From the NCBI RefSeq assembly GCF_017876795.1, contig NZ_JAGIOR010000004.1, positions 124,001-188,000 on the forward strand: a stretch of DNA of 64,000 nt, given 5' to 3'. Positions 44,025 through 54,200 of this stretch are shown here, piece after piece. Both the position numbers and the translations under genes were made by a program. How positions within the stretch are numbered: the stretch's first letter is position 1; every line of letters starts with the position of its first letter. The notes below the pieces were generated by a model. The model did no database searches. It was not told where the DNA came from and worked only from the letters and a program-made list of their open reading frames with translations. The stretch comes from Rhizobium leguminosarum. Lineage in GTDB: Bacteria > Pseudomonadota > Alphaproteobacteria > Rhizobiales > Rhizobiaceae.

Positions 44025-44088
44025 ATCAAAAAACACCAAAATTTTGATTGACTTTGATCGTATCGGGTAGAGGATGTGATCGATCACA
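44025..44088 (+). promoter_or_regulatory. Putative promoter and operators of the DeoR operon
   Basis: ATCAAAA and TTTTGAT (44025-44048 region) are inverted arms, TTGACT (44048-44053) may be a -35 box, and TGTGATCGATCACA (44075-44088) is a perfect 14-bp palindrome 23 bp before the DeoR start. The last could bind DeoR or a CRP-like protein, although its TGTGA/TCACA halves are 4 bp apart, not 6. The 43700-44024 stretch has no gene. Confidence 0.5.
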
Positions 44089-44111
44089 AGTAGTCTTGGA
44101 GGCGCTTTCCG

Positions 44112-44906
44112 GTGAATCAGGCAGGCGGAGTGAAGGTCGATCGTCTGGATGCCATCCGCAGCCACCTCTACGCGAACGGCTTTTCCACGATCCAGGCACT
44201 TGCCGACGCGATCGGGGCGTCGCTCGCCACCGTACGCAGAGACCTTCAGATTCTTGAGCAGGACGGGGCGATCGATCGTGTGCACGGCGGAGCCCGTATC
44301 GCGGATGGGTCGTCGGTCGAGGTCGCGTTTCAGGAGCGCGAAAAACGCCATTTATCGGCCAAGCGCGCCATTGCCACTGCTGCCTATGAATTGCTGCATC
44401 CGCGCACGGCAATCTTCCTCGATGCCGGCACCACCGTCCTGCAGCTCGCACGCCTCATCAGGATCAACCCGATTCCGCTCAGGATATTCACGAATGGCCT
44501 GACGGTGGCGCAGGAGTTCCTGAACATTCCAAACCTCGAAGTGGTGCTTCTCGGCGGCCAGTTGCGCAGCGAAAACGCATCATTGGTCGGGCCACAGGCG
44601 GAGGCGATGATCGAGACGATCTGGTTCGACCAGCTCTTTCTTGGCGCAAGCGCCATCAGTCCCGACGGCGCCATCTATAGTGTCGATAGCGCGGAAGCCA
44701 GCCTCAATCGACGTATGCTGGCTCGATCGGCAAATCGCTTCGTCCTGGCCGACTCATCGAAGTTCGGAACGATGGCGACCTACAAGGTGGCGCCGCTCAA
44801 CACTGCAAGGGTCATCACCGATTCCGCGCTCCCGCGCCATTGGCGCGAGGAACTGGCTAATTTCGGCGTCGACGCAACGATCGCTGAGCTGGGAGCCAAA
44901 GAATGA
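44112..44906 (+). CDS. DeoR/GlpR-family transcriptional regulator
   Basis: 264 aa. N-terminal HTH: LYANGFSTIQALADAIGASL followed by ATVRRDLQILEQDGAIDRVH and GGA, the DeoR signature; the C-terminal DeoRC domain has FLDAGTTVLQLARLI, TNGLTVAQEF and LVGPQAEAMI, which bind sugar phosphates. GTG start behind GGAGG (9-nt spacing). First gene of the operon; it should sense the phosphorylated substrate made by the kinase encoded next (4-nt overlap). Confidence 0.92.
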   Translation: MNQAGGVKVDRLDAIRSHLYANGFSTIQALADAIGASLATVRRDLQILEQDGAIDRVHGGARIADGSSVEVAFQEREKRHLSAKRAIATAAYELLHPRTAIFLDAGTTVLQLARLIRINPIPLRIFTNGLTVAQEFLNIPNLEVVLLGGQLRSENASLVGPQAEAMIETIWFDQLFLGASAISPDGAIYSVDSAEASLNRRMLARSANRFVLADSSKFGTMATYKVAPLNTARVITDSALPRHWREELANFGVDATIAELGAKE

Positions 44907-45862
44907 GCGACGAGCTGATCCTCGGTATTGACGGTGGCGGAAGCAAGGTTTTGGTCGCCCTCGCAGACCGGAGCGGCCGCATCCTGCGCAGCTCCCGCGG
45001 CCTCGGCGTCAATCCGATGGATAATCCGAACTGGCTGGAAGAGCTGGAGCAGCATCTGCTTCCTTTTCGCAATGAACCAAAGTTGATGGCGGTCGCCGCA
45101 GGGCTTCCCGCCTATGGTGAGGTCGCACGCCTATCCGCCTTGCAATGCGATGCAATCCAGCGCGCCTTCCCGAATGCGCTTAGCCAAGTTCTCAATGACG
45201 TCGATGCGGCACATCTTGGCGCTTTTGGCGGAAACCCCGGGATCCTCATTCTCTCCGGTACGGGTTCGATGGCCTGGGCACGCAACGAGAACGGTCGTTC
45301 GGCACGTACCGGCGGCTGGGGCGATCTGATCGGCGATGAAGGAAGCAGCCACTGGATTGGGCGGAGGGCGCTCAACCTCATCAGCCAAAGCCTGGACGGG
45401 CGCGCTGCGGCGACCGCTCTGTCGACGGCCCTATTCGACCAGCTCCGCATCGATCCTGCCGATCCCATGAACGGGCTTGGCGACTGGGTGAGCTCGCTCT
45501 CAAACCCAAGGGCCGAAATAGCAGCGATTTCAGCTCTCGTGGATCGGGTCGCGTGTGATGGCGACGAGGGGGCCATCGGGTTGCTGGAGCAGGCAGCCGA
45601 TGAACTCTCAAAGCACCACCGTGCGATTTCCGAGCATTGCGACGCCAAGGCCGATTGGACCTATGCAGGCGGCACCTTTTCCAGCCGGCTCCTTTTGGGA
45701 GCGCTTGAGCGGGGGATTGGCAAGCCTCCGGCGCCACCGAAACTTCCCCCCATTGGTGGCGCGCTTCTGGCCGCTGCCCAACTTCTCGACTGGCCCCTGA
45801 ACGTGGGCTGGGTCGGGCAAATCGCGCTCACTGCCCAGAGCATTGGCGCGCACGCGACTTAA
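44903..45862 (+). CDS. BadF/BadG-type ATPase, N-acetylglucosamine-kinase-like
   Basis: 319 aa ASKHA-fold kinase. Phosphate 1 loop LGIDGGGSKVLVALADRSGR; phosphate 2 and connect motifs ILSGTGSMAWARNENG and TGGWGDLIGDEGSSHWIGRR are typical of N-acetylglucosamine/glucosamine kinases of the BadF family. Likely phosphorylates the amino sugar imported by the following transporter. Overlaps deoR by ATGA. Confidence 0.88.
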   Translation: MSDELILGIDGGGSKVLVALADRSGRILRSSRGLGVNPMDNPNWLEELEQHLLPFRNEPKLMAVAAGLPAYGEVARLSALQCDAIQRAFPNALSQVLNDVDAAHLGAFGGNPGILILSGTGSMAWARNENGRSARTGGWGDLIGDEGSSHWIGRRALNLISQSLDGRAAATALSTALFDQLRIDPADPMNGLGDWVSSLSNPRAEIAAISALVDRVACDGDEGAIGLLEQAADELSKHHRAISEHCDAKADWTYAGGTFSSRLLLGALERGIGKPPAPPKLPPIGGALLAAAQLLDWPLNVGWVGQIALTAQSIGAHAT

Positions 45863-45893
45863 ACGGAGCATCAGAACAACGAAGGATGGGAAC

Positions 45894-47150
45894 ATGCACA
45901 AATTTGTCTTGCGACTAATTGGTTCAGCGGCCTTGGCCATTGCCATGCCCGCTTTGGCTGACGACGCAAAGCCGCTCGCCGGCCAGTCGATCACGGTATT
46001 GATGCCGTCACCCCAGGGTCCGACCATCGCGACAGACTTCGAATCAGAGACTGGCATTCATGTCGACCTGCAGACGCTCTCCTGGGACGATATCCGGCCT
46101 AAGCTCGTGACTGCCCTGGTCGCGGGCACCGCGCCGGCCGATGTCACCGAATTCGACTGGTCATGGACCGGGCAGTTCAGTGCCGCAGGCTGGTTCTTGC
46201 CGCTCGATGATGTGATCGATGCAGAGACCGTCAAGGATATCGGGGTCGCGAAGATTTTCACCGTCGATGGGAAGCTTCTCGGCATTCCCTATACGAACGA
46301 CTTCCGAGTGATGCTGGTCAACAAGAAGCATTTTGCCGATGCCGGTGTATCGCAAATGCCCAAGACACTGGACGACCTCGTTGCGGCCGCCAAGAAAATT
46401 AAGGAAAAGGGCATCGCCCAGTATCCGATCGGGCTGCCGCTTTCGGCAACGGAGGGTGCCTCGACGAGCTGGTATCTATTGACGAAGGCCTTTGGCGGCG
46501 AGCTTTTCGACAAGGACTTCAAACCGCTCTTCACGTCTCCGGACTCGGCCGGTTATAAGGCGCTCGCTTTCGAACTCATGCTTCTCAAGGAGGGGCTTGT
46601 CGATCCGGCATCCACCGGCCTCAAGGACAGCCAGATCAACGAAAGCATGTTCGGGCAGGGCATCACCAGTATCATGATCTCTGGCGAGCCCGGACGTCTC
46701 GGCCAGATGAACGATCCCAAGCAGTCAAAGGTCGCCGGCCAGGTGGAAGCCATTCTGGTTCCGACCGCGAGCGGCGAAACGCGCAGCTTCGGCCTTCCCG
46801 AAGCCCTTGCCATACCAAACGTCTCTCCCAACAAAGAGGCGGCGATCGCCTTTGTGAAGTGGTTTACGAGCAGGGACTTCCAAAAGAAGAATGCCGCAAA
46901 CGGCTTTCTGCCAACCCGTACTTCCGCCCTCTCCGAACTGAACGACGCCGGCAAGCTGAATAGCGGCGGCGTTCTGGTGGCGCAGTCCAAAACCGTCGAG
47001 CCTCTTTTCCCGCAAGGCACGCCGCCCTGGTACCCCCAGTTCTCGAGTGGTGTGAATACGGCGATTAACAGTGCGGCCAAAAGCCAGATGAGCGTCGATC
47101 AGGCGGTGGAGGCGATCGCTTCGGCTGCCAAGCAGGCGATGGCGCAATGA
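45894..47150 (+). CDS. Extracellular sugar-binding protein of ABC importer
   Basis: 418 aa. Signal peptide MHKFVLRLIGSAALAIAMPA, cleavage after ALA. Mature part AGQSITVLMPSPQGPTIATD is MalE/UgpB-like; middle GKLLGIPYTNDFRVMLVNKK and GGELFDKDFKPLF are typical of cluster D sugar-binding proteins. It captures the operon's substrate in the periplasm. Its stop overlaps the permease start by 4 nt. Confidence 0.92.
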   Translation: MHKFVLRLIGSAALAIAMPALADDAKPLAGQSITVLMPSPQGPTIATDFESETGIHVDLQTLSWDDIRPKLVTALVAGTAPADVTEFDWSWTGQFSAAGWFLPLDDVIDAETVKDIGVAKIFTVDGKLLGIPYTNDFRVMLVNKKHFADAGVSQMPKTLDDLVAAAKKIKEKGIAQYPIGLPLSATEGASTSWYLLTKAFGGELFDKDFKPLFTSPDSAGYKALAFELMLLKEGLVDPASTGLKDSQINESMFGQGITSIMISGEPGRLGQMNDPKQSKVAGQVEAILVPTASGETRSFGLPEALAIPNVSPNKEAAIAFVKWFTSRDFQKKNAANGFLPTRTSALSELNDAGKLNSGGVLVAQSKTVEPLFPQGTPPWYPQFSSGVNTAINSAAKSQMSVDQAVEAIASAAKQAMAQ

Positions 47151-48064
47151 CTGCCTTGGCGTCCGAGGGTCTGCCGAGCAAGCGTGGTGGCGGCTTCAAC
47201 GCCGATACCACGCTCGGGCTTCTGCTGGTCTCACCGATCGTCATCACGATGGCGGCGCTAGTCTTCTACCCGATGGGGCGAACGGTCTGGGACAGTCTGC
47301 ACAGGGTCAATCCCATGCAGGCTGGCACCCCCTTCGTTGGTCTCGAAAATTATAGCCGGATGCTCTCCGACGGCCAGCTGGCGACGGCCTGGAGCAACAC
47401 GTTCATCTACGTCGTTCTGGCGGTCATTGCAGAAACGGTGTTCGGCGTTCTTGCGGCCGCGCTCATCAATCAGATCAAGATCGGGCGCCAGTGGGTTCTG
47501 GCTGCGGTGATCCTGCCCTGGGCGCTGCCCGGCGTCGTGAACTCGGTCATCTGGCTTTGGATTTATCAACCGGGCGCGGGTCTGCTGAATGGCATTCTCT
47601 CTGCGCTCGGGCTCGCATTTGAAAATCATGTCTGGTTCAACGATCGCACCAGCGCAATTGTCGCCGTGACGATCGTACACGTCTGGCGAATGATGCCGCT
47701 GACGATCGTCATTGTTCTCGCCGCAATGCAGAGCATACCGACGCATCTCTACGAGGCCGCGCTGATCGATGGCGCCACGCGCGTTCAAATGTTCGGATGG
47801 GTAACCCTTCCCCTCGTTCGCAGTGCGATCGCGGTGGCGATGACGAACGCAACGGTAAACGCCTTCAACCTCTTCGATGAAGCTTGGGTGTTGGCAGGTG
47901 CGAGCCTCGAGACCAGGCCGGTGCTGGTCCAGATCTACCTGGAAACGTTCCAGAACCTCCGCTTTTCCTACGGAATGGCACTGTCGGTGGTGATCACGCT
48001 CGTCTCTCTGCTGATCTCGCTCGTCTACGTCCTTCGCGTCTACCGCAACACACGGTTCGACTGA
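47147..48064 (+). CDS. Sugar ABC transporter permease (MalF type)
   Basis: 305 aa, six predicted helices. Opening LGLLLVSPIVITMAALVFYP and EAA loop EAALIDGATRVQMFGWVTLP identify the family. Overlaps binding-protein and second permease genes at both ends, so one tightly coupled unit. No ATPase gene accompanies it. Confidence 0.92.
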   Translation: MTALASEGLPSKRGGGFNADTTLGLLLVSPIVITMAALVFYPMGRTVWDSLHRVNPMQAGTPFVGLENYSRMLSDGQLATAWSNTFIYVVLAVIAETVFGVLAAALINQIKIGRQWVLAAVILPWALPGVVNSVIWLWIYQPGAGLLNGILSALGLAFENHVWFNDRTSAIVAVTIVHVWRMMPLTIVIVLAAMQSIPTHLYEAALIDGATRVQMFGWVTLPLVRSAIAVAMTNATVNAFNLFDEAWVLAGASLETRPVLVQIYLETFQNLRFSYGMALSVVITLVSLLISLVYVLRVYRNTRFD

Positions 48065-48921
48065 TGAAAGCAACTCTTGCCTATCGACTGATGATCTGGG
48101 TCGGTGTCCTCGTGCTGTTGATTTGGTCTTTGGGACCGATCTACTGGACCATCGCGAGCTCGGTCACGCCGAGCGAAGACTTCTCGGTCCGGCCTATCAA
48201 CTTCTTTCCGCAGCACTTTACGCTGGATCACTATTCGCGATTGCTCGGCATCGACATTGCACGGATCGGAGGAGTGGAAGTCTTCAAGCAGTTTCGCGCC
48301 GCTTTGCTGAACAGCATCGTGACGTCGGTCGCAGCCACGCTGTTCTGCGTCGCAATATCCGCGCTCGGAGCCTACGCCTTCACCCGCCTTCAGTTCCCCG
48401 GCAGGAAGACACTTTTCGTTGCCGTCGTTGCGACGCTCGCCATTCCCGCTTACGCGGTCCTGATCCCGCTCTACCAGATCATGATCAAACTGCATCTTGT
48501 CGACACCTATGTCGGTATCGCGCTGATTTATGTATCGGCGTTCCTGCCGCTTTCGCTCTGGCTGCTTAGAAGCGTCTTCGAAGCTCTTCCGATCGCGCTG
48601 GAGGAAGCAGCCCAGCTCGATGGCGCAGGCAGGCTTTACATCTTCTTCAACATCGTCTTGCCGCTCGCCGGACCCGGGCTGACCGCAGCGGCGATCCTGA
48701 CTTTCCTGGGGGCCTGGGGACAATACCTTGTCCCGCTCATTTTCTCGCCGCAGGCGACCAAGCCCTTGACAGTGCTCATCCCGGAGTTCGTGACGAAGAA
48801 CTTCATCGATTACGGCCTGATCACGGCCAGCGGCTCGATCGCGATCGTCATCCCCGCCCTCGTCGTCATTTTTCTCAACCGTTACCTCGTCAGCGGCCTA
48901 CTGGCTGGTTCGGTCAAATAA
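48064..48921 (+). CDS. Sugar ABC transporter permease (MalG type)
   Basis: 285 aa, six predicted helices. EAA loop EEAAQLDGAGRLYIFFNIVL. The ATG at 48064 shares one nucleotide with the previous stop; a longer open frame to 47884 is an overlap artefact. Second half of the permease pair. Confidence 0.92.
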   Translation: MKATLAYRLMIWVGVLVLLIWSLGPIYWTIASSVTPSEDFSVRPINFFPQHFTLDHYSRLLGIDIARIGGVEVFKQFRAALLNSIVTSVAATLFCVAISALGAYAFTRLQFPGRKTLFVAVVATLAIPAYAVLIPLYQIMIKLHLVDTYVGIALIYVSAFLPLSLWLLRSVFEALPIALEEAAQLDGAGRLYIFFNIVLPLAGPGLTAAAILTFLGAWGQYLVPLIFSPQATKPLTVLIPEFVTKNFIDYGLITASGSIAIVIPALVVIFLNRYLVSGLLAGSVK

Positions 48922-48932
48922 TCGGAGACTTC

Positions 48933-49886
48933 ATGAATACGACCGAAAAAGTTATTTTCGAGCAATTTCCCTATTGGGAAAAGGCCATTGGCGTTAACCC
49001 CGCCGATGACAGCTCCAAGCTACTCGTCTTCGTAGGCTGCGGCACTTCCTTCAATCTCGCGCTCTCGCTTGCAGCCTATTCCAATATGGCCGGGCGAAAG
49101 GCGATTGCAGTCCCTGGCGCCGAATGGCAAAACCGGCCCTCGGCATTCTGGTCCGAGTGGCGTGACACGCATGTGGTGGCGCTTTCGCGGAGTGGTGAGA
49201 CGACGGAGACAGTCGCTGCGGCGAAAGCGAGCCGCGCCGCCGGCGCATTCGTCACTGCTCTAACCGTCGAACCAGAAAGCTCTCTTGCCAAAAACTGCGA
49301 TCGGCTGGTTTCTGCCGAAACCCACCCCGACGAAGGGATCGTCATGACGGTTTCGGCGAGCCTGATGGTTCTCCTTGGCCTGCAGATGATCGGGCGGCAT
49401 GTGCCGGGCTCCGTTGTCGGCTCCGCCCGAAAGCTCGCCGGCGCTCTCGATCATGCGCTTCCCAGCATCATCGCAGACAGAACGCACTTCGTGTTTCTCG
49501 GCGGAGGTCCCTTGTTCGGCATCGCCCTGGAAGGCGCGCTGAAGCTCATGGAAATGAGCCAGATCATGACGCAAGCCTTCCACCCCCTGGAATATCGTCA
49601 TGGGCCGATCAGCCTCGTCGACGGAAAAACGGCGGTGGTGATGCTCTACAGCTCGGACCAGAGAGAGGCGGAAACGAAGCTGGCTAGCGAATTGAAAGAG
49701 AAGGGCGCCGTCGTCATTGGCCTCGGCGGCCCAGGCGATGTGGAGTTCGCGGTGGATGTCGATCTTTCGCTTGCGGGTCTGGTCGTCCTTCCCGCGCTGC
49801 AGGTCCTCGGCGAGCGCGCCGCTCAGGCTCGGCAGATCGATACGGTATCTCCCCGCCACCTGACCAAGGTCGTGAAGCTGGCATGA
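48933..49886 (+). CDS. SIS-domain sugar isomerase/deaminase-like protein
   Basis: 317 aa with two SIS folds: LLVFVGCGTSFNLALSLAAY, then HVVALSRSGETTETVAAAKA; second half FLGGGPLFGIALEGALKLMEM, then QAFHPLEYRHGPISLVDGKT. This resembles the isomerase half of GlmS and the AgaS/FrlB deglycase or deaminase group. Likely converts a phosphorylated amino sugar or glycated compound. GGAG precedes the ATG. Its stop overlaps the start of a truncated next gene. Confidence 0.88.
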   Translation: MNTTEKVIFEQFPYWEKAIGVNPADDSSKLLVFVGCGTSFNLALSLAAYSNMAGRKAIAVPGAEWQNRPSAFWSEWRDTHVVALSRSGETTETVAAAKASRAAGAFVTALTVEPESSLAKNCDRLVSAETHPDEGIVMTVSASLMVLLGLQMIGRHVPGSVVGSARKLAGALDHALPSIIADRTHFVFLGGGPLFGIALEGALKLMEMSQIMTQAFHPLEYRHGPISLVDGKTAVVMLYSSDQREAETKLASELKEKGAVVIGLGGPGDVEFAVDVDLSLAGLVVLPALQVLGERAAQARQIDTVSPRHLTKVVKLA

Positions 49887-49963
49887 CGCAGATCGAAGAG
49901 AACCGGCAGACAGCGCTTCGAAAGCTTTTCGGCGCGAGAAACTTGCCTGTCCACGCGGTCTGA
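49883..49963 (+). pseudogene. First 26 codons of a lost operon gene (possibly BtpA-like)
   Basis: An ATG overlapping the SIS stop (ATGA) opens MTQIEENRQTALRKLFGARN LPVHAV, then stops. The ATGA coupling shows it began as a true operon gene. The ending LFGARNLPV recalls the start of BtpA-family proteins, but 26 residues are too few to be sure. Sequence after about 49950 belongs to the vapC remnant on the other strand, so the rest was deleted. Confidence 0.5.
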
Positions 49964-49991
49964 AATGATCAATCCAGATCGAGGTGTCTGC
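49959..49991 (-). pseudogene. vapC toxin remnant (11 codons)
   Basis: Directly behind vapB on the minus strand, the frame reads ADTSIWIDHFR, the start of a PIN-domain toxin including its first catalytic Asp. The expected start codon is lost (GCGATATA instead of an ATG) and unrelated sequence follows at about 49958. Confidence 0.7.
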
Positions 49992-49999
49992 TATATCGC

Positions 50000-50200
50000 T
50001 TAGTTAGCCGCTGCGCTTCGGCGGCGCGGAGCTGCCTCGGCATCTGGCATGGCTCCCCCAAGGGTGATGAGGTGTTTTCCAGAATCTATGCGCACAAGCG
50101 TCTCCAAAGCTTGGCGGACGAGAGCCGCGGTTTCCCTGATACCGGTCAAGGACTTCGCCCTTTCGATGAATGCGTCATCGAGATTGATGGTGAACCGCAT
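50000..50200 (-). CDS. vapB: VapB-type antitoxin (DUF2191), without partner toxin
   Basis: 66 aa: MRFTINLDDAFIERAKSLTG, IRETAALVRQALETLVRIDS, ending GGAMPDAEAAPRRRSAAAN. The first strand-helix-helix part is the DNA-binding ribbon and the conserved LxxLGG-type tail (LITLGGAMPD) normally wraps the toxin. The ATG at 50200 follows AAGGGAGTCACCTG. The VapC gene behind it is reduced to 11 codons. In the 258-bp gap upstream (50201-50458) a minus-strand frame without start codon ends at the vapB start (WPRRNLRTNRREQCPHLG...); it may be a gene end or chance. Confidence 0.85.
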   Translation of the reverse strand: MRFTINLDDAFIERAKSLTGIRETAALVRQALETLVRIDSGKHLITLGGAMPDAEAAPRRRSAAAN

Positions 50201-50458
50201 CAGGTGACTCCCTTGTTGACGCCCATCAGATAGCACCAGTTGGTGTAAAATCCACGCCTGATCTCCATTGCATCTGCCGGGCCTAGCCATTCAACCCCAA
50301 AGTCAACAATGACAATGCCGAGGTGAGGACACTGCTCCCGCCTGTTGGTGCGTAAATTCCGCCGTGGCCAGCCTTCCGTTTGTAATTCAGCTTCACGCGA
50401 CTACTTTATGTGAACCATTCCTCCTCTCGTGGAAATGAGAGACGATCGGGAGCAAGTC

Positions 50459-50725
50459 ATGTGCCGAAATATCAAACCCCTATTCAATTTCGATCCGCCC
50501 GCTACGGACGAGGAGATCCACGACGCCGCGCTTCAGTTCGTGCGCAAGTTGAGCGGAGCCACCAAGCCGTCGAAACGCAATGAGGCGGCGTTCGAGCAGG
50601 CGGTCATTTCGATCGCGAAGTGCGCCCACGAGCTGCTGAGTTCGCTTGAGACTTCTCAACCCCCTCGCGATCGAGAGGAAGTTGCCGCAAAGGCGCGCGC
50701 GAGAACGGCGATCCGTTTCGCGTAA
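50459..50725 (+). CDS. DUF2277-family protein
   Basis: 88 aa: MCRNIKPLFNFDPPATDEEI, HDAALQFVRKLSGATKPSKR, then AVISIAKCAHELLSSLETSQ. This matches the DUF2277 family nearly throughout, function unknown. Start at the ATG 50459 behind GGGAGCAAGTC. Confidence 0.85.
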   Translation: MCRNIKPLFNFDPPATDEEIHDAALQFVRKLSGATKPSKRNEAAFEQAVISIAKCAHELLSSLETSQPPRDREEVAAKARARTAIRFA

Positions 50726-50825
50726 CAGAGCTCCAGCTTGCCTCGCCTCATTGCCCGAGCAGATGCTTGCCGCTTGCGCTTCGACGTCCTTTGGATCCAA
50801 GGTCGCGCCGTGGCGGCGCGAGTGC

Positions 50826-51131
50826 TTAAATTCCTGACCCGTCGAGCTGCTGAGCGTCTTCGCCTTCCCAGGGTGAGGGCATCGAGGTGCGATTGAGATT
50901 GGCAGAGGGCATCGGCATCCAGCACTTCAGTTCCGGCGCGGCATATTCGATGATGCGGCCAGGCGAGGAATCGGAGGCGCGCCAGCCTTCTGCACCGAAA
51001 TGATCGCCATTCGACCAATATGCGAGGTCAACTTCGGCTGGCCCCTGTTCGGACGGACGGATCGTGACGAGAATCCGGCTACCGTCTTTCGGTGCGCTTG
51101 CCATGTCGCGCCAGCGCTCTGGCTCGTCCAT
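50826..51131 (-). CDS. Small hypothetical protein (DUF551-like)
   Basis: 101 aa. ERWRDMASAPKDGSRILVTI, DLAYWSNGDHFGAEGWRASD and CWMPMPSANLN follow the pattern of DUF551-like proteins common in rhizobia and phages (WxxxxxAPxDGxxIL ... W). The ATG at 51131 has AGGAGGAAAAATA upstream. It lies 111 bp after the yhaN chimera on the same strand. Role unknown. Confidence 0.7.
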   Translation of the reverse strand: MDEPERWRDMASAPKDGSRILVTIRPSEQGPAEVDLAYWSNGDHFGAEGWRASDSSPGRIIEYAAPELKCWMPMPSANLNRTSMPSPWEGEDAQQLDGSGI

Positions 51132-51242
51132 TATTTTTCCTCCTGCCTTGCTGCTGGCTGCAAGTGTCGCCTCGCCATCGAAAACGGTCAACTCAAACTT
51201 TGCCACAAATCATCTCGATCGATCATGATCCATCGCGATTTC

Positions 51243-54200
51243 TCACTGCACATACACCGGGACAATTGCCGAGGTTTCGTCGCGGTAGGGCAGGCGGATT
51301 TGGAAGCGGTGCTCTCCGCTCTGGATGGGCCAGAAGACAGGCCGGTCGGGGTCGGTGACGGCGAAGGGCTGGCCGTCGACATACCAGACGATTTGCGGCA
51401 CATGCGGTTGAACATCGGCCTTCAGATGCCGCACGGCCAGTTCCTCGATCTCAAGGAAGATGGTTCGCCGCTTGGCCTCGATCCGCGCCACCGCATCGTC
51501 TCCGCCGACGGCCTCGAGCTTTTGCCGCGCCATCGACATGTCGGAATAGAGAAGCTTCGCGCGCTCGGTGAGATCCTCGATCCGAGCGCCGAGTTCGATT
51601 GCATCGCGCTCGACGGCATCGGCGTCGATATCGGCAAGGCGCCGTTCGGCCTCGGCGAAACTCGCAGCCCGCAAGGCCTCGGTGATCCGGCCGCGCAAGG
51701 TGGCGGCCCGCTCCTCCAGCCGGTCCCGCTCCCGGACCTGGTTCAAAAATGTTTCGACTGAAGCAAGCGAGTCCGCGCTGAAATAGCTGGTCAGTTCGTT
51801 CTTGCGGGCATTGTGAACGGCCAGTTCCTCCTCCAGCGTCCGTCGTTTTTCCCATTGTTGTTCGAGGTCCGCCTGCCGGCCTGCCCGAAGCTGAGCCGCG
51901 CGCCGCGCTGCCTCATGGCGTTCCACGAGCGCATTGGCAGAGGCGAGCGTATCCGCTGCGGACTGGCTGAGGCCGCATTCAGCGAGAAGACCGGCAATCT
52001 CCCCGCGGAATTGCTCCTGGTCACGCTCCATCGCGGCAACGCGGCTTGCGAGGTCATGCCGCTCCTTCAGGATGGCGGGAAGCGTGCCGAGCGCATTCAG
52101 CATGGCGCGGACAGCGGCCATCGAGCCGGCCTTGTCGGCAAACCAGGTTCGCGACAGCGCCTCCGCCCATTCCCGGTCCCAGGCCGCGATAGTGGTTTCC
52201 GCCTCCTGCTGGTCCCGCTCGCGTTCCCTGACATCGCGGCTGAGGTCACCGATTGCCTTCTCATGCGCCTGCCGCGTCGCCAGCTCGGCTTTGCCGGCAG
52301 CGAGCATTTCATTCGCAGCCTGCATCAGGTCGGCGACCGGCAGATGGTCGGCGTCACCACGACCGGCATCCGCAAGGCTGGCCGCAAGTGTCGCGGCATG
52401 CCTGTCCAGTGCGAGGCGAAGCGCGACCACCGCATCTTCGGCTCGCTGCAGATCGTCCCAGGCGGCCAACGCCGCGGCCCGCTTGGCGCTCCATGCCTCA
52501 AGTGCTGCAATGCGCGCCGTAGCTTCGGCGTCATATTCGATCACGCCGGGCAGCAGACCACGGATGCGCTCGGCAAGCGCGTCATGTTCGGCGCGCGCCT
52601 CGGCAAACAATTCCCTTTGCCGTTCGACCGCTGCTGCCGTTGCCGCATCCGTCTGGCGGAGCTGGCGAAGCTCGGCCAGTTCCTGCGCACGCGACAGCCG
52701 GCCGGCGGACAACATGTCGTCCTGACGCATCCGATCCTCGAATGTTCGGGCCGTGGCGACATTCAGGCTGGCGAGATGCGCCTGCCAGGCGGCATCGCGT
52801 TCATCGCGCAGCCGCGCGGCCTCGGTATCGTCGATCGAACCGCCGGCGACGAAGGCCGCGATCCGGGCTTTGGTCAGCGCCTGTTCGGTGCCGAGATCGC
52901 GGAGCCGTGCCTGGTGATCCGCGATCCGCTTGTCGATCGAGGTCGCCTGGCCACGCCAGGCCTCGATCTGTCGAGGCTCCGCCGCGCTCGTCAATTGCAG
53001 GGCCGTGGCATCGCCGGTCCAGGGTGCGAGCTGTGCAAACTGGTTTTCCTGTATTAGCTTCACCTGGACAAGTGTACGTTCTTCCAAGGTGAGCCGCACT
53101 GCCAGATCAGACCCCGTAAGCCGGCTCAGGGCGGCCTCGATGCGGCCAAGACGCGCGGGATCAAGTACCGCAGCTCCATCTTGTGAGCCGCCTTCCTCGC
53201 CCAGCCTTTCGAGATTCTCGCGCGCTCGCAACAGTTCGCGGCCCGCAGCAGCCAGTTTCGCCTCGACGCCGGAGCGTCGTTCGATGAGATCGCGAACGGT
53301 GCCGATCAGCGAGGCGGGCAGCAGCAGCGCTTCGGGAGTCGCATGGCCCGACTGTTCGAGATCGGCCAGAAGTTGGACCAGCACACCGTCCTGTTCGGCC
53401 AGCGCCAGCCGGCGCTTCGGCAGGTCGCTCTCAGCCGCGAGATAGCGCGCCCGGCCCTGATCCAGCATGTCCATATGCGCAGTTAGCGTCAGCGCCTTGT
53501 GATCGATCGCGATCGCCTCGATCTCGTCCGTAAGCTGGCGCAGCGTGCGGTCGCCGATTTCGACAAGCGCCTGCAGCCGCGTCTCATCGCGGGAAAGCTG
53601 CGGCAGGAGCGCGAACCATTCGGACGGCGGCCGCGGCAGATCGCCCATGTCGGCCGCATCTGTGTCCAGCCGCCGGAGCTCCAGCGCCGCGGGCAGGGCG
53701 CCGAGAAGGCGCGTCAGGTCCTGATGCCGGGTCTTGGCCTCGGCCAGTTCCCGCGTGGTCGCGATATAGGCGGCATCGGCCTGCTCATGGGTCGATTTCA
53801 GCGCCGAATAGGTGGAGGCCAATGTGTCGATGGCATTGCGCTCGGCCTTCAACGCTTCGAGCGAGCGTTTGAGTTCGGCAAGCTTCGTGCTCGACGACCG
53901 CTTCTTGTAGATAACATTGGCTTCGTCGGCGGCGGAAACCAGCGAACGGCTCAGGCCTGCGAGGCCGGAACTTGCGGAGAATAGCAACTCGCCAAGCTCG
54001 CCCTTGCTCTGGATGATGGCGTTGCCGCCTTCTTTCAGCGACTGGTCGTCGAGTGAGAACATCGTGCGATAGGCCTCGCGGCCGATGCCGCCGAGTGCGC
54101 CGGCAAGGAGCGCCTCGTTCACAGCTTGCCCCCGATCGTCGACGAGGCTGCCGGTTCGAAGCTTGAGCCGCGCCAGCTCGTATTCCGCGCCATCGAATTC

